A DNA stretch of 64,000 bases from assembly GCF_014304815.1 (NCBI RefSeq), contig NZ_CP047958.1, forward strand, positions 992,001-1,056,000, given 5' to 3'. This document shows positions 1-9,895 of the stretch, one piece after another (within the stretch, counting starts at the first letter, position 1; every line of letters starts with the position of its first letter). The notes under the pieces are model-generated. The model did no database searches, was not told the DNA's origin, and saw nothing but the letters and a program-made list of their open reading frames with translations. Both the position numbers and the translations under genes were made by a program. Source of the DNA: Synechococcus sp. MIT S9220. GTDB lineage: Bacteria; Cyanobacteriota; Cyanobacteriia; PCC-6307; Cyanobiaceae.

Positions 1-39
1 CGGGGGAAGCAACCCTTTCAGACGCTGGAGCTCACTCAT
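1..39 (-). CDS. N-terminal fragment of a gene running off the left edge
   Basis: Reading leftwards from an ATG at 39, thirteen codons are open and encode MSELQRLKGLLPP before the window ends. From memory the start resembles a cyanobacterial DUF3318 protein, but thirteen residues cannot establish a family. The gene would diverge from carB, with about 120 bases between the two start codons. Confidence 0.35.
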   Translation of the reverse strand, partial: MSELQRLKGLLPP

Positions 40-162
40 AACTGTCGATTGTTCTCCTGACCCCTAACGCTAGCGACTGCCGGGCACCTGCCGCTGAACA
101 GATGCATGTGGACATGGGGCTGCGTGGGAGACTCAAAAGGTTTGGCTGCAGAGAGAACGCAC

Positions 163-3100
163 ATGCCTCGGCGGAATGATCTTCGTCGCATTCTTCTGCT
201 GGGTTCAGGGCCGATCGTGATCGGCCAGGCTTGTGAGTTCGATTACTCCGGAACTCAGGCGTGCAAAGCACTTCGCGCCGAGGGATATGAGGTCGTGCTG
301 GTGAATTCCAACCCGGCTTCGATCATGACCGATCCGGATATGGCAGATCGCACCTACGTGGAACCGCTGACCCCTGAGGTGGTCGCAAGGGTGATTGAAC
401 AGGAGCGACCTGACGCTCTGCTTCCCACCATGGGAGGCCAGACCGCCCTCAATCTGGCTGTCAACCTGGCTGAGGACGGAACCCTGGAGCGATTCGGGGT
501 CGAGCTGATTGGTGCCGATCTGCAGGCGATCCGAAAAGCTGAGGATCGACTGCTGTTCAAGCAGGCGATGGAGCGGATCGGAGTGAAGGTCTGTCCTTCG
601 GGAATCGCATCATCGATCGAAGAGGCGGAGGCTGTCGGAGCCGCTATCGGCACTTATCCCAGAATCATCCGCCCCGCCTTCACTCTGGGCGGCAGTGGAG
701 GTGGCATTGCCTACAACCCTGAGGAATATGCCTCAATCTGCAAAACCGGACTTGATGCCAGTCCCGTCTCGCAGATTCTGATCGAACAGTCGCTGCTGGG
801 TTGGAAGGAATTTGAACTGGAGGTGATGCGCGATCTCGCCGACAACGTGGTGATTGTTTGCAGCATCGAAAACCTCGATCCCATGGGTGTTCACACCGGT
901 GATTCGATCACCGTGGCCCCAGCCCAGACCCTCACGGACCGCGAGTACCAACGACTGAGGGATCAATCCATCGCCATTATTCGCGAGATCGGGGTGGCCA
1001 CTGGAGGCAGCAACATCCAATTCGCGATCAACCCCGCCGATGGCGAGGTGGTGGTCATCGAGATGAATCCCCGCGTCAGCCGATCGTCGGCTCTGGCCAG
1101 CAAGGCCACTGGATTCCCCATTGCCAAAATTGCTGCGCGTCTCGCTGTTGGCTACACCCTCGACGAGATTCTCAACGACATCACCGGCAAAACACCCGCC
1201 TGCTTTGAACCGACGATTGATTACGTCGTCACCAAGGTTCCACGCTTCGCCTTTGAAAAATTTAGGGGCTCGCCTGCAGTGCTCACCACGGCCATGAAAT
1301 CGGTGGGTGAAGCCATGGCCATCGGACGCTGTTTCGAGGAGTCGTTCCAGAAAGCTTTGCGATCCTTGGAGACCGGCCTGGCCGGCTGGGGTGGTGATCG
1401 CGCTGAGCCGGAGCTCACCGCTACAGAACTTGACCGCTCCCTGCGTACGCCCTCGCCGGAACGAATCCTTACGGTGCGAACCGCCATGCTGGCGGGACGC
1501 TCGGATGAACAGATTCATCAGCTCAGTCGCATCGACCCCTGGTTCCTGGCCAAGTTGCGCGTTCTGATCAACACCGAATCCGAACTGCTCAACGACCGGC
1601 AGCTGTCGGCCCTCAGCGCTGCGGATTTTCTCCGGCTGAAGCAGCTCGGCTATTCCGATCGTCAGATCGCTTGGTTCACCGGCTCAGATCAGCTGGATGT
1701 GCGCGAAGCGCGACTGAAGCTTGGCGTGCGTCCCGTGTTCAAGACCGTGGACACCTGTGCGGCCGAATTCGCTTCGACCACTCCCTATCACTACTCAACC
1801 TATGAACGTCCTTGGTCTCGCCTGGATGCAACGGGGACACTGACGGTTCAGCCCCCGGCGACAGAAGTGTCAGAGGACAACAGGCGCAAACTGATGATCT
1901 TGGGCGGCGGTCCCAATCGCATTGGTCAAGGCATCGAATTCGATTACTGCTGTTGCCATGCATCGTTTTCAGCCCAGGACCGTGGCTTCGCCACGGTGAT
2001 GCTCAATAGCAATCCCGAAACGGTCTCCACCGACTACGACAGCAGCGATCGTCTGTATTTCGAGCCACTCACGTTTGAGGATGTTCTCAATGTGATCGAG
2101 GCGGAACGACCCGAAGGCGTGATTGTGCAATTCGGCGGCCAAACGCCGCTCAAGCTGGCGATGCCCCTGCTGCGTTGGTTGAACTCACCGGCAGGTCAGG
2201 CCACGGGCACCCGGATCTGGGGAACATCCCCGGAATCGATTGACCGTGCTGAGGATCGTGAGCAGTTCGAAGCGATTCTGCGTGAACTTGATATCCGCCA
2301 ACCACGCAACGGACTTGCCCGCAGCGAACACGAGGCACGCGCGGTGGCAGAGACCGTGGGGTATCCGGTCGTCGTGCGCCCCTCTTACGTGCTGGGTGGT
2401 CGGGCAATGGAGGTCGTTCACGACGAGTTGGAGCTCAATCGCTACATGACCGAAGCGGTGCAGGTGGAACCAGATCATCCGGTGCTCATCGACCAATACC
2501 TCCAGAACGCCGTTGAGGTGGATGTGGATGCGCTTTGTGACCGGGATGGTGTGGTGGTGATCGGTGGGCTGATGGAGCACATTGAACCCGCTGGGATTCA
2601 TTCAGGTGATTCCGCCTGTTGTCTGCCATCGGTCTCTCTCGGAGATGAGGCCCTTGCCACCATTCGCTCCTGGACCAAGGCCCTTGCCCTACGTCTTCAA
2701 GTTCAGGGTCTGATCAATCTTCAGTTCGCTGTTCAACGCACTGCCTCAGGGGAGGAGAGGGTGTTCATCATCGAAGCCAATCCGCGCGCTTCAAGAACAG
2801 TGCCTTTCGTGGCCAAGGCCACCGGTGTCCCATTGGCACGAGTCGCCACTCGCCTGATGGCTGGCGAGATTCTCGCTGATATCGGTCTCAGTCAGGAGCC
2901 TTCTCCGCCGCTTCAAGCGGTGAAAGAAGCTGTGCTCCCCTTCCGGCGCTTCCCTGGTGCCGATTCCCTGCTGGGACCGGAAATGCGCTCCACCGGCGAG
3001 GTGATGGGGTGGGCTCCGCACTTTGGGATGGCTTACGCCAAGGCAGAGCTGGCCGCCGGGGAGGCCCTGCCCACCAAGGGCAACGTTTTTCTGTCGACCC

Positions 3101-3471
3101 ATGATCGGGACAAGCTGGCGCTCGTTCCTGTGGCCAAGCGTTTGCTTGATCTGGGTTTCTCGCTCACCGCAACCGCTGGCACAGCGGCCACGTTGAGTGA
3201 GGCTGGTCTTCAGGTGCAGTCAGTGTTGAAGGTCCATGAAGGGCGTCCGAATATCGAGGATCTGATTCGCTCTGGTGCTGTCCAACTTGTGATCAACACG
3301 CCAATTGGACGTCAAGCGGCCCATGACGATCGCTACTTGCGGCGTGCTGCGCTCGATTACTCAGTACCGACCCTCACCACGCTTGCCGGAGCTCGGTCTG
3401 CTGTTCAGGGAATTGAGGCGCTGCAATCGCAGACGTTTGATATCCATGCCCTTCAGGATGTTCATCGATAG
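163..3471 (+). CDS. carB: Carbamoyl-phosphate synthase large subunit
   Basis: Makes carbamoyl phosphate from bicarbonate, ATP and ammonia passed from the CarA small subunit, feeding arginine and pyrimidine synthesis. The 1102-residue product has the family's duplicated ATP-grasp architecture: GSGPIVIGQ near residue 14 opens the first half and [15 protein letters not shown] near residue 580 opens the second. An MGS-like regulatory domain follows from about residue 970. An upstream ATG at 106 is in frame, but family alignment favours the ATG at 163 ([10 protein letters not shown]). carA is not in the window, as is common in cyanobacteria. Length and motifs are normal. Confidence 0.97.
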   Translation: MPRRNDLRRILLLGSGPIVIGQACEFDYSGTQACKALRAEGYEVVLVNSNPASIMTDPDMADRTYVEPLTPEVVARVIEQERPDALLPTMGGQTALNLAVNLAEDGTLERFGVELIGADLQAIRKAEDRLLFKQAMERIGVKVCPSGIASSIEEAEAVGAAIGTYPRIIRPAFTLGGSGGGIAYNPEEYASICKTGLDASPVSQILIEQSLLGWKEFELEVMRDLADNVVIVCSIENLDPMGVHTGDSITVAPAQTLTDREYQRLRDQSIAIIREIGVATGGSNIQFAINPADGEVVVIEMNPRVSRSSALASKATGFPIAKIAARLAVGYTLDEILNDITGKTPACFEPTIDYVVTKVPRFAFEKFRGSPAVLTTAMKSVGEAMAIGRCFEESFQKALRSLETGLAGWGGDRAEPELTATELDRSLRTPSPERILTVRTAMLAGRSDEQIHQLSRIDPWFLAKLRVLINTESELLNDRQLSALSAADFLRLKQLGYSDRQIAWFTGSDQLDVREARLKLGVRPVFKTVDTCAAEFASTTPYHYSTYERPWSRLDATGTLTVQPPATEVSEDNRRKLMILGGGPNRIGQGIEFDYCCCHASFSAQDRGFATVMLNSNPETVSTDYDSSDRLYFEPLTFEDVLNVIEAERPEGVIVQFGGQTPLKLAMPLLRWLNSPAGQATGTRIWGTSPESIDRAEDREQFEAILRELDIRQPRNGLARSEHEARAVAETVGYPVVVRPSYVLGGRAMEVVHDELELNRYMTEAVQVEPDHPVLIDQYLQNAVEVDVDALCDRDGVVVIGGLMEHIEPAGIHSGDSACCLPSVSLGDEALATIRSWTKALALRLQVQGLINLQFAVQRTASGEERVFIIEANPRASRTVPFVAKATGVPLARVATRLMAGEILADIGLSQEPSPPLQAVKEAVLPFRRFPGADSLLGPEMRSTGEVMGWAPHFGMAYAKAELAAGEALPTKGNVFLSTHDRDKLALVPVAKRLLDLGFSLTATAGTAATLSEAGLQVQSVLKVHEGRPNIEDLIRSGAVQLVINTPIGRQAAHDDRYLRRAALDYSVPTLTTLAGARSAVQGIEALQSQTFDIHALQDVHR

Positions 3472-3512
3472 GCTCAGCCCCGGTAAGGTCGCCAAAGCGT
3501 CAATGTCTCCAA

Positions 3513-4181
3513 GTGACTGTCACCAGCATTCCCAACGTTGCCCCCGGCAGTGACTGCCGGGATGCTTTTCAAGCTGCTTATCAGAATCGCTACACCTGGG
3601 AACCGGGCTTTGGCGGATATCAAGGACGGTGCGTCTGGGAACAGGGCGACCGTCGTGTTGAAGGTCGTTTCCAGATCGGTGCGGATCTGAAGGCCAAGGT
3701 CGAGGGCATCGATGATGCTGAGGTGGAGAAGGCGATCGCATCCCAACTCTGGGAAGTCGCCATTCATCGTGTTCGCAGACCTTTTGAGCAGGTGCATGGT
3801 GCCAACACCTTCACGGCTGGTGACAGCACCGATGAAGGCTTGGAGGTTTTGATCGGAGGGAAAGGTGAGGGTGATCGCTATCGCATCAAAGCTGATGTGG
3901 TGACGATGGTTCACCGCCATATCCACGGAACGGTGGTCACGATTCACACCGGAAGCACGACGGACACTGGATCGGGTTATCTCAGTCGCAACTACACCAG
4001 CCAGTATTCGGATCCGACCAGCGGCGAAGCCAGGGGTGCCTCCAGCACGTTTGAAGATACGTTCGTGCCTGTTGGTGAGCAGGGTTGTTGGGTCCTTGAG
4101 CGTCGAGCGATCGGCTCCAAAGATGCCGACGGCAAGGACACGCTTCAGGTGTTCGAGTTCAACGATTTGGTTGCGCTCTGA
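3513..4181 (+). CDS. DUF3386 family protein
   Basis: A 222-residue soluble protein with no signal peptide or membrane segment. The opening DCRDAFQAAYQNRYTW and the motif GFGGYQG are typical, as I recall, of the cyanobacterial and plant DUF3386 family, whose function is unknown. Start is the ATG at 3513, about 40 bases after carB. Its stop codon overlaps the start of the symporter gene by one base (TGATG), so the two are probably co-transcribed and translationally coupled. Nothing in the sequence indicates an enzymatic role. Confidence 0.85.
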   Translation: MTVTSIPNVAPGSDCRDAFQAAYQNRYTWEPGFGGYQGRCVWEQGDRRVEGRFQIGADLKAKVEGIDDAEVEKAIASQLWEVAIHRVRRPFEQVHGANTFTAGDSTDEGLEVLIGGKGEGDRYRIKADVVTMVHRHIHGTVVTIHTGSTTDTGSGYLSRNYTSQYSDPTSGEARGASSTFEDTFVPVGEQGCWVLERRAIGSKDADGKDTLQVFEFNDLVAL

Positions 4182-5389
4182 TGTCAGTTCCTTCAAGCGC
4201 TGCCGATAACTTCGACAGAGTCGTTACCGCGATCAATGGTCCGGTCAGTTCCTTCGCCTGGGGATGGCCGACTGTGGGTCTGATTTCGATCACCGGCGTG
4301 TTGCTGATGGTCGGTCTGCGCTTCATGCCGATCCTGCGGCTTCCCTATGGAGTGCGCATGATGTTGGCCCCTTCAGACCAGCAGGCTGAGGGTGATATCA
4401 GTTCCTTTCAGGCTCTGATGACTTCGCTGGCGGCCACCGTCGGCACGGGAAATATCGCGGGTGTGGCAGGAGCGATCGCCATCGGTGGGCCAGGTGCGGT
4501 CTTTTGGATGTGGTTGATCGCCTTCTTTGGCATTGCAACCAAATACGCCGAAGCCGTTCTGGCGGTTCACTATCGCGAGGTGGATGACCTGGGTCATCAC
4601 GTCGGTGGGCCGATGTACTACATCAGCAAAGGTCTTGGACCTCGATGGGTCTGGCTGGGAGGGGTGTTCGCTCTGTTCGGCATGCTGGCCGGTTTTGGCA
4701 TCGGCAACGGTGTTCAGTGCTTTGAAGTCTCCAGTGCATTGCTCGGGCTCGGGGTTCCTCGGGAAGTCACAGCCGTCGTCCTTGGGGTGTTGGTCTTTGC
4801 CGTGATCATCGGCGGTGTGCGCCGGATCTCCAAGGCCGCCTCCGCGATTGTGCCGTTCATGGCGATTGCCTATGTGCTCGCCTGCCTGATCATTCTCTTG
4901 GCCAACATCGGCAGTGTCGGTGACGCCTTCGCAAGCATTTTCAGCAATGCATTCACCGGTCAGGCAGCTGCAACGGGCACGCTCACTGCCCTCGTGATCT
5001 TGGTCAGTGGGATCGCTGGCGGTGGATTGTCGGGGTCTGAACTGTCAATCGCAGCCTTCAATGAGGCGCTGGCCGGTTCGGGGTGGATCGTCACCTTCGG
5101 CTTGCTCGTTTTCGCGTTCACCACTGTTCTCGGTTGGAGTTTCTATGGCGAACGCTGCACCGAATATCTGTTCGGTGTGAAGGCGATTCTGCCTTTTAGG
5201 GGCGTCTGGGTGGCTGTGGTGGTGATCGGTTCGTTGGTCGGTGACCGTGGTGTGGTGTGGGGTGTCGCGGATACTCTCAATGGCCTGATGGCCATTCCCA
5301 ACCTGATCGCGCTGTTGCTGTTGTCAGGAACCGTTGTTGAACTCACGCGTCGTTATCGCTTCCCTGATGCGTCGGAATCATCCAACTGA
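4181..5389 (+). CDS. Alanine or glycine:cation (AGCS family) symporter
   Basis: A 402-residue polytopic inner-membrane protein of the sodium:alanine symporter family, importing alanine or glycine with Na+. Family marks are TSLAATVGTGNIAGVAGAI near residues 84-102, GGPGAVFWMW directly after, the GGPMYYISKGLG stretch, and C-terminal GWSFYGERCTEYLFG. It is a little shorter than many members (about 440-500 residues) because both ends are short; the core looks complete. It overlaps the DUF3386 gene by one base and is followed by a strong terminator, so it closes this transcription unit. Confidence 0.9.
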   Translation: MSVPSSAADNFDRVVTAINGPVSSFAWGWPTVGLISITGVLLMVGLRFMPILRLPYGVRMMLAPSDQQAEGDISSFQALMTSLAATVGTGNIAGVAGAIAIGGPGAVFWMWLIAFFGIATKYAEAVLAVHYREVDDLGHHVGGPMYYISKGLGPRWVWLGGVFALFGMLAGFGIGNGVQCFEVSSALLGLGVPREVTAVVLGVLVFAVIIGGVRRISKAASAIVPFMAIAYVLACLIILLANIGSVGDAFASIFSNAFTGQAAATGTLTALVILVSGIAGGGLSGSELSIAAFNEALAGSGWIVTFGLLVFAFTTVLGWSFYGERCTEYLFGVKAILPFRGVWVAVVVIGSLVGDRGVVWGVADTLNGLMAIPNLIALLLLSGTVVELTRRYRFPDASESSN

Positions 5390-5410
5390 TTGCATCGGCT
5401 GATCCGCTGT

Positions 5411-5444
5411 AAAAAAGCCTCCGGCCACGGCTGGAGGCTTTTTT
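5411..5444. terminator. Bidirectional intrinsic terminator
   Basis: AAAAAAGCCTCC pairs perfectly with GGAGGCTTTTTT around a short inner stem. The A-run and T-run make it work for both the symporter gene on the plus strand and the DUF6447 gene on the minus strand. Confidence 0.9.
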
Positions 5445-5482
5445 GATGGTGAGGCTTGTGCGATTCTCTTGATCGCTCAGCC

Positions 5483-5707
5483 TTAATCGGGCATGGGGGT
5501 GACGTTCTTCAGGCGCTCATTCAGCTGCATGGCCATGGACTGACGTCCCACTGCCAGAACTTTCAGGGTGTCTTCGTGCATCCGCAATTGCGCATCGGCG
5601 ACCTGCATACCGCGCACCAGTTCCTTCAGATCTTCAGGAAGTTCATTGAGGTTGTAGCGCTTGCCTTCGAAGGTGAGAACTGGGTTTTCTGCTGGTGTTG
5701 CGGTCAT
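5483..5707 (-). CDS. DUF6447 family small protein
   Basis: A 74-residue protein read from the ATG at 5707. An upstream in-frame ATG at 5752 would overlap the end of the ABC transporter gene and is less likely. The core, LTFEGKRYNLNELPEDLKEL, matches my recollection of DUF6447, a small family seen in cyanobacteria and their phages; its function is unknown. The rest is predicted helical and polar, with no membrane segment. It lies downstream of the ABC exporter on the same strand and ends at the bidirectional terminator. Confidence 0.7.
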   Translation of the reverse strand: MTATPAENPVLTFEGKRYNLNELPEDLKELVRGMQVADAQLRMHEDTLKVLAVGRQSMAMQLNERLKNVTPMPD

Positions 5708-5742
5708 CGGATCGACTGAATCACTGTTGAATCCAAGGAAAC

Positions 5743-7485
5743 TTAGCCGCACCGATCGCGAATCATTTGGCGTTCACACAGATCTCGATAACGACCGTTG
5801 TTCGCCATCAACTGATCATGGCTGCCTTGTTCACTGATTTGGCCATGTTCAAGCACAACGATCTGGTCAGCTTCCTGCACCGTGGCCAGGCGGTGAGCGA
5901 TCACCAGCACGGTGCGGCCATGCATCGCCTGGCGCAGTCCCAGCTGAACAGCCGCCTCAGCCTCAGCGTCTAGGGCGCTGGTGGCTTCATCAAGCAACAG
6001 CACAGCGGGATTTCCCAGCACGGCTCTGGCAATAGCAATGCGCTGCAGCTGGCCTCCAGAAACATTGGTACCGCGTTCCTCCAGCTTCGTCTCGTAGCCA
6101 TCTGGCAAGGCCATGATGAAGTCGTGGGCATTGGCCAGACGGGCTGCTTCCAGCAGCTGATCATGGCTCGCTGGTCTGCCGAAACGAATCGCCTCGGCAA
6201 TGCTGCCGGAGAACACCGTTGTGCGCTGTGGCACGAGGGCGATCTGCTGCCTGAGTTCGCGGGCTTTCACTTGCGCCAGGTTGTTCCCATCAAGCTCGAT
6301 CTCTCCTGACTGGGCACTGTTGAAGCGCAGAAGTAGGGAGAACAATGTGCTTTTGCCGGCACCGGATGGGCCCACCAGCGCCACCACCTGACCGGCTTGG
6401 ATGGTCAGATTGATATCACGAAGCACCGGTTCGCCATTGCCGTAAGCGAAGTGAACGTGATGCAGATTCAGGTGTCCTGCGGGTCGACCAATCGGCAAGG
6501 CCGGATCTGGATCAGCAGTTTCCTGAGGCTCCTGTTCGATCTGGCGCAGTCGTCGCAGCGAAGCCTGGCCCTGCTGAAATTCATTGAAGTTGTTGGTGAC
6601 GTGAGCAATGGGGTCGATCAGCACCACAAGGCCAGTGAGGTAGCTGCTTAAGCCAGCAATGGTCAGGCCATCGTTCTGAATCCTCCAGGCGGCCAGTCCC
6701 AGCACGGAGAAAAGACCCACCACTTCGATCATTCCCACCACCGGATGCTGCAGTGCAACAAGGCTGTAGGTGCGGTGCCTGGCCTGACGATGCTGATCAA
6801 TCTCGTCTTCAAATCGACCTTGAAGCCAGGGCTCTGCGGCAAACGCCCGCACAAGCGGCAGGCCCTCGATGGCCTCGCCGAGCAAACCGGCCAGTTCGCT
6901 CACTTTTTTCTGACTGCGTTCGGTGGCCGCCATCACCTTGGCGCCAAACAGGCTGATCAGCCAGATAATCAATGGCGCCAGCAGCAGGATGGAGGCCGTG
7001 AGTTTCCAGTCCAGCCAGAGCATGTACCCCAGCACCGCCAGCAGTTGGAGCGCACTTGGCAGTGTGTCGTGAATCGATTTGTACAGCACTTCGCTGACAC
7101 GATCCGCGTCTTCAGTCAGTCGGTACGTGAGATCACCTGCTGAGAGTTTCTCCAGTGCCCCCAGTTCAACGGTCTGCAGGCGACGAAACAGATTGCTGCG
7201 CAGGGTCTTGCTCACCTGAAGGGCTGGTCCGGCTAAGAGGGAGTCCTGGCCGAACTGAGCCAGTTTCTGGATTGCGAAAATCAGCACTCCCTGCCCGATC
7301 AACCCGAGCACCCGCCCAAGATCTCTCGATCCCAGTGCGGGGAAGAGGGATCCAGCGAGGTTGAGCAGCAACAGAAAGCTGCTCACATAGATGAGCATGC
7401 AGACCAGCCCGAGGCTCAGTTGCGGCAGATGCGGACGCAGCAATGGCAGCAGCCTGCGGAATCCTGCCTCGGAGGTTTTCAGCAT
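5743..7485 (-). CDS. ABC exporter half-transporter (fused permease and ATPase)
   Basis: 580 residues: an N-terminal six-helix ABC_membrane domain (about residues 15-305) and a C-terminal nucleotide-binding domain. Walker A is GPSGAGKST, the Q-loop lies in LRQQIALVPQ, the signature is NVSGGQLQR, Walker B is AVLLLDEATSALD and the switch His is in VIAHRLAT. It should homodimerise in the membrane and export a hydrophobic substrate, as MsbA-like or multidrug exporters do; the substrate cannot be told from sequence. It is monocistronic or co-transcribed with the DUF6447 gene downstream. Confidence 0.9.
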   Translation of the reverse strand: MLKTSEAGFRRLLPLLRPHLPQLSLGLVCMLIYVSSFLLLLNLAGSLFPALGSRDLGRVLGLIGQGVLIFAIQKLAQFGQDSLLAGPALQVSKTLRSNLFRRLQTVELGALEKLSAGDLTYRLTEDADRVSEVLYKSIHDTLPSALQLLAVLGYMLWLDWKLTASILLLAPLIIWLISLFGAKVMAATERSQKKVSELAGLLGEAIEGLPLVRAFAAEPWLQGRFEDEIDQHRQARHRTYSLVALQHPVVGMIEVVGLFSVLGLAAWRIQNDGLTIAGLSSYLTGLVVLIDPIAHVTNNFNEFQQGQASLRRLRQIEQEPQETADPDPALPIGRPAGHLNLHHVHFAYGNGEPVLRDINLTIQAGQVVALVGPSGAGKSTLFSLLLRFNSAQSGEIELDGNNLAQVKARELRQQIALVPQRTTVFSGSIAEAIRFGRPASHDQLLEAARLANAHDFIMALPDGYETKLEERGTNVSGGQLQRIAIARAVLGNPAVLLLDEATSALDAEAEAAVQLGLRQAMHGRTVLVIAHRLATVQEADQIVVLEHGQISEQGSHDQLMANNGRYRDLCERQMIRDRCG

Positions 7486-7526
7486 CGCGTCACACTATCA
7501 ATGCTCTTTCTTGATCTCTTGGGTTG

Positions 7527-7709
7527 ATGCGACTCGATCAGTTCCTGAAATGGCAAGGATGGGTTGGCACCGGTGGTGAGGCCAAGATGTTGATCCAGGC
7601 TGGGCAAGTACGTGTGAATGACAGCGTTGTGACTCAGCGAGGTCGACAGCTCAAGCTCGGGGATTGCGTGATTGTGGGTGGCGATCAGGCGGTCGTCACG
7701 AAGATCTGA
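7527..7709 (+). CDS. S4-domain RNA-binding protein
   Basis: A 60-residue protein made of little more than one S4 fold: MRLDQFLKWQGWVGTGGEAK, then a short loop ending QRGRQLKLGDCV. It resembles YbcJ/YaaA-type single-domain S4 proteins, which bind structured RNA and are linked to ribosome biology. The start is taken as the ATG at 7527; a TTG directly before it is in frame. It diverges from the ABC exporter gene across about 40 bases and precedes tpiA by 60 bases. Confidence 0.85.
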   Translation: MRLDQFLKWQGWVGTGGEAKMLIQAGQVRVNDSVVTQRGRQLKLGDCVIVGGDQAVVTKI

Positions 7710-7769
7710 GACGACTTTGCTCGCGTAGGAACGTAAGTTGGCTGCTGCTGAGCCGCAGAGGACGCAAGC

Positions 7770-8501
7770 GTGGGCAAACCGGTGATTGCTGGAAACTGGA
7801 AGATGCACATGACGTGCGCCCAGGCCCGGGACTGGTTGGCCACGTTTTTGCCACTGATCGCCGACACGCCTGACGACCGTGAGTTGGTGGTTGCGCCTCC
7901 GTTTACGGCGATCAGCACCACTGCTGAGATCACTTCAGGATCACGGCTGGAGATTTCAAGTCAGAACGTGCACTGGGAAGCCAATGGCGCGTTCACGGGT
8001 GAGATCGCTCCATCGATGCTGGAAGAGCATGGAGTGCGTTACGCGATCGTTGGTCACAGCGAGCCTCGTAAGTATTTCAGTGAGAGTGATGAGCAGATCA
8101 ACCATCGGGCGCGTTCAGCTCAAGCCCATGGCCTAATTCCGATCGTCTGCGTTGGAGAAAGTGATGAACAGCGCAGCCGTGGTGAAGCTGAGCGCGTGAT
8201 CCGCCGTCAGGTCGAGCAGGGCCTCGAAGGACTGGATCCAAATCGTCTTGTCGTTGCCTATGAACCCATCTGGGCCATCGGCACCGGCAAGACCTGTGAA
8301 TCGTCGGAGGCCAACCGCATTTGTGGTCTGATTCGTAGTTGGGTGGGTGCCCCTGATCTGATCATTCAGTACGGAGGATCCGTCAAACCCGGAAATATCG
8401 ATGAGCTCATGGGCATGAGTGATATCGATGGTGTGCTTGTCGGTGGTGCATCACTGGATGCTGAAAGCTTCGCTCGCATCGCCAACTATCAGGTCGCCTG
8501 A
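7770..8501 (+). CDS. tpiA: Triose-phosphate isomerase
   Basis: Interconverts glyceraldehyde 3-phosphate and dihydroxyacetone phosphate in glycolysis, gluconeogenesis and the Calvin cycle. The 243 residues form the expected single TIM barrel: substrate-binding Asn9 and Lys11 in AGNWKMH, the electrophilic His in VGHSEPR (about residue 95), the catalytic Glu in [12 protein letters not shown] (about 166) and phosphate-binding YGGSVKP and GVLVGGASL near the end. It begins with GTG, which family alignment requires. folP follows after six bases, so they are probably one operon. Confidence 0.97.
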   Translation: MGKPVIAGNWKMHMTCAQARDWLATFLPLIADTPDDRELVVAPPFTAISTTAEITSGSRLEISSQNVHWEANGAFTGEIAPSMLEEHGVRYAIVGHSEPRKYFSESDEQINHRARSAQAHGLIPIVCVGESDEQRSRGEAERVIRRQVEQGLEGLDPNRLVVAYEPIWAIGTGKTCESSEANRICGLIRSWVGAPDLIIQYGGSVKPGNIDELMGMSDIDGVLVGGASLDAESFARIANYQVA

Positions 8502-8507
8502 TTCCTC

Positions 8508-9362
8508 ATGCGTCATCCCGACTGCTGGGGCCATCGCCCGGCTGTGATGGGGGTGATCAACCTCACCCCGGATTCCTTCAGTGATGGAGGACGATTCAAC
8601 CGGGCGGATCTGGCTTTGAACGAGGCGTCACGTCAGTTGCGCGATGGAGCGGAGGTGCTTGATCTCGGTGCCCAGAGCACCCGGCCTGGTGCTTTTGATG
8701 TGGGTGCGGAAGAAGAGCTGTCGCGTCTTCTCCCCTGCCTTCAAAGCATTCGTGCAGCCCATCCGCAGGTGATTCTTTCTGTCGACACCTTTCGGGCATC
8801 CGTTGCCCGAGCTGCGTTGGAGGCAGGCGCTGATTGGATCAACGATGTCAGTGGAGGCAGACGCGACCCGGTCATGCTCTCGTTGGTCGCCGATGCTGGT
8901 TGCCCCTATGTGCTGATGCACAGTCGTGGTGACAGTCAAACCATGGACGACTGCACCGATTACGGCGAACAGGGCGTTGTTGCCGGAGTGTTGCATGAAC
9001 TCAGGCTCAGCACTGACCGAGCTCTCCAAGCAGGTCTGAGCAGGGAACAGCTGATTTGGGATCCAGGTCTTGGCTTCGCGAAGACCACAGACCAAAATCT
9101 TCAGCTGATCAGACAGTTGGACGAGCTTCAGCAGGACGGCATTCCGCTGTTGCTGGGACCTTCTCGAAAGCGTTTTATCGGGGCTGTTCTTGACCAGCCC
9201 CGATCCAAGGCAAGGATCTGGGGGACGGCTGCAGTCTGCGCCAGGGCTGTGGAGGCAGGGGTCCACGTGGTGCGAGTCCACGATGTAGGGCCGATCCATC
9301 AGGTGGTGACCATGGCCGCGGCGGTGGCTCGGCAAGATTCGCCCGCCAACGTTCATGACTGA
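8508..9362 (+). CDS. folP: Dihydropteroate synthase
   Basis: Condenses p-aminobenzoate with dihydropterin pyrophosphate to give dihydropteroate, a step of folate synthesis and the sulfonamide target. In 284 residues the family motifs appear in order: GVINLTPDSFSDGG near residue 16, LDLGAQSTRPGA near 52, SVDTF near 92, DWINDVSGG near 110, DPGLGFAKT and the C-terminal GPSRKRFIG, plus a final RVHDV. Length is normal. It follows tpiA by six bases and precedes the DCC gene by about 30 bases on the same strand. Confidence 0.96.
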   Translation: MRHPDCWGHRPAVMGVINLTPDSFSDGGRFNRADLALNEASRQLRDGAEVLDLGAQSTRPGAFDVGAEEELSRLLPCLQSIRAAHPQVILSVDTFRASVARAALEAGADWINDVSGGRRDPVMLSLVADAGCPYVLMHSRGDSQTMDDCTDYGEQGVVAGVLHELRLSTDRALQAGLSREQLIWDPGLGFAKTTDQNLQLIRQLDELQQDGIPLLLGPSRKRFIGAVLDQPRSKARIWGTAAVCARAVEAGVHVVRVHDVGPIHQVVTMAAAVARQDSPANVHD

Positions 9363-9395
9363 TCTGGCTAGAACAGACCCTTCTGTGAGGCATTC

Positions 9396-9800
9396 ATGAG
9401 CACGAGCCCTGAGCTCACCCTGCTTTACGACGGGGGATGTCCACTCTGCGTCCGTGAGGTGACGTTTCTGCGTCGCAAGGATCGCGATCAGTCCATCCGC
9501 TTCGTTGACGTTGATGCACAGGAGTACTCCCCCGAGGATTGGTCTGGCATTAGCTATCGCCAGGCAATGGCAAGGATTCATGCCATTCAGGCCGATGGAA
9601 CAGTGCTCACTGATGTCGCGGTCTTTCGCGAGGCTTACCGCTTGATCGGTCTCGGCTGGCTGTATGCGCCAACCCGCTGGCCAGTGGTCGGGCCAGTGGT
9701 TGATGGTCTTTATGGCGTCTGGGCTCGCTATCGCCTGAAAATCACCAACCGTGCATCGCTCGATCAACTGTGTCAGGAGCGTTGTTCGCTGCCGCAGTGA
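9396..9800 (+). CDS. DCC-family (DUF393) thiol-disulfide oxidoreductase-like protein
   Basis: A 134-residue cytoplasmic protein with the defining motif YDGGCPLCVRE near residues 11-21, a CxxC pair on a thioredoxin-like strand. The family, once DUF393, is named for its conserved DxxCxxC; a thiol-disulfide exchange role is inferred rather than shown for most members. The C-terminal half (LIGLGWLYAPTRWPVVGPV) is typical too. It is the last gene of the tpiA-folP run and converges on chlH. Confidence 0.9.
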   Translation: MSTSPELTLLYDGGCPLCVREVTFLRRKDRDQSIRFVDVDAQEYSPEDWSGISYRQAMARIHAIQADGTVLTDVAVFREAYRLIGLGWLYAPTRWPVVGPVVDGLYGVWARYRLKITNRASLDQLCQERCSLPQ

Positions 9801-9824
9801 ACTGAGTGGTCCACCCATGACAAA

Positions 9825-9846
9825 AGCCGGTGTCAGAGCACCGGCT
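9825..9846. terminator. Hairpin terminator, stronger for chlH
   Basis: AGCCGGTG and CACCGGCT form a perfect 8-bp stem around TCAGAG. Read on the minus strand it is followed by TTTTG, so it suits the end of chlH better than the end of the converging DCC gene. Confidence 0.7.
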
Positions 9847-9853
9847 GAATGGT

Positions 9854-9877
9854 TGAACTCTCAGAGCTGAGAGTTCA
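9854..9877. terminator. Second hairpin between the convergent genes
   Basis: TGAACTCTCAG and CTGAGAGTTCA form a perfect 11-bp inverted repeat with a two-base centre. No T-run follows, so it may block read-through or protect 3' ends rather than terminate by itself. Confidence 0.5.
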
Positions 9878-9895
9878 GTGCTGTGAGGTCTGTGT

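Noticed and set aside
733-1518. 261-codon minus-strand frame inside carB
   Set aside because: It is antisense to well-conserved carB sequence and has no start signal or recognisable motif.
3474-4196. 240-codon minus-strand frame opposite the DUF3386 gene
   Set aside because: It is fully antisense to a recognisable protein family, and its translation has no domain character.
4181-5389. Suspicion that the symporter is truncated
   Set aside because: The 402 residues include the expected N- and C-terminal family segments; the ends are merely short.
8628-9818. 396-codon minus-strand frame opposite folP and the DCC gene
   Set aside because: Long antisense frames are common in G+C-rich DNA; both plus-strand genes show clear motifs.
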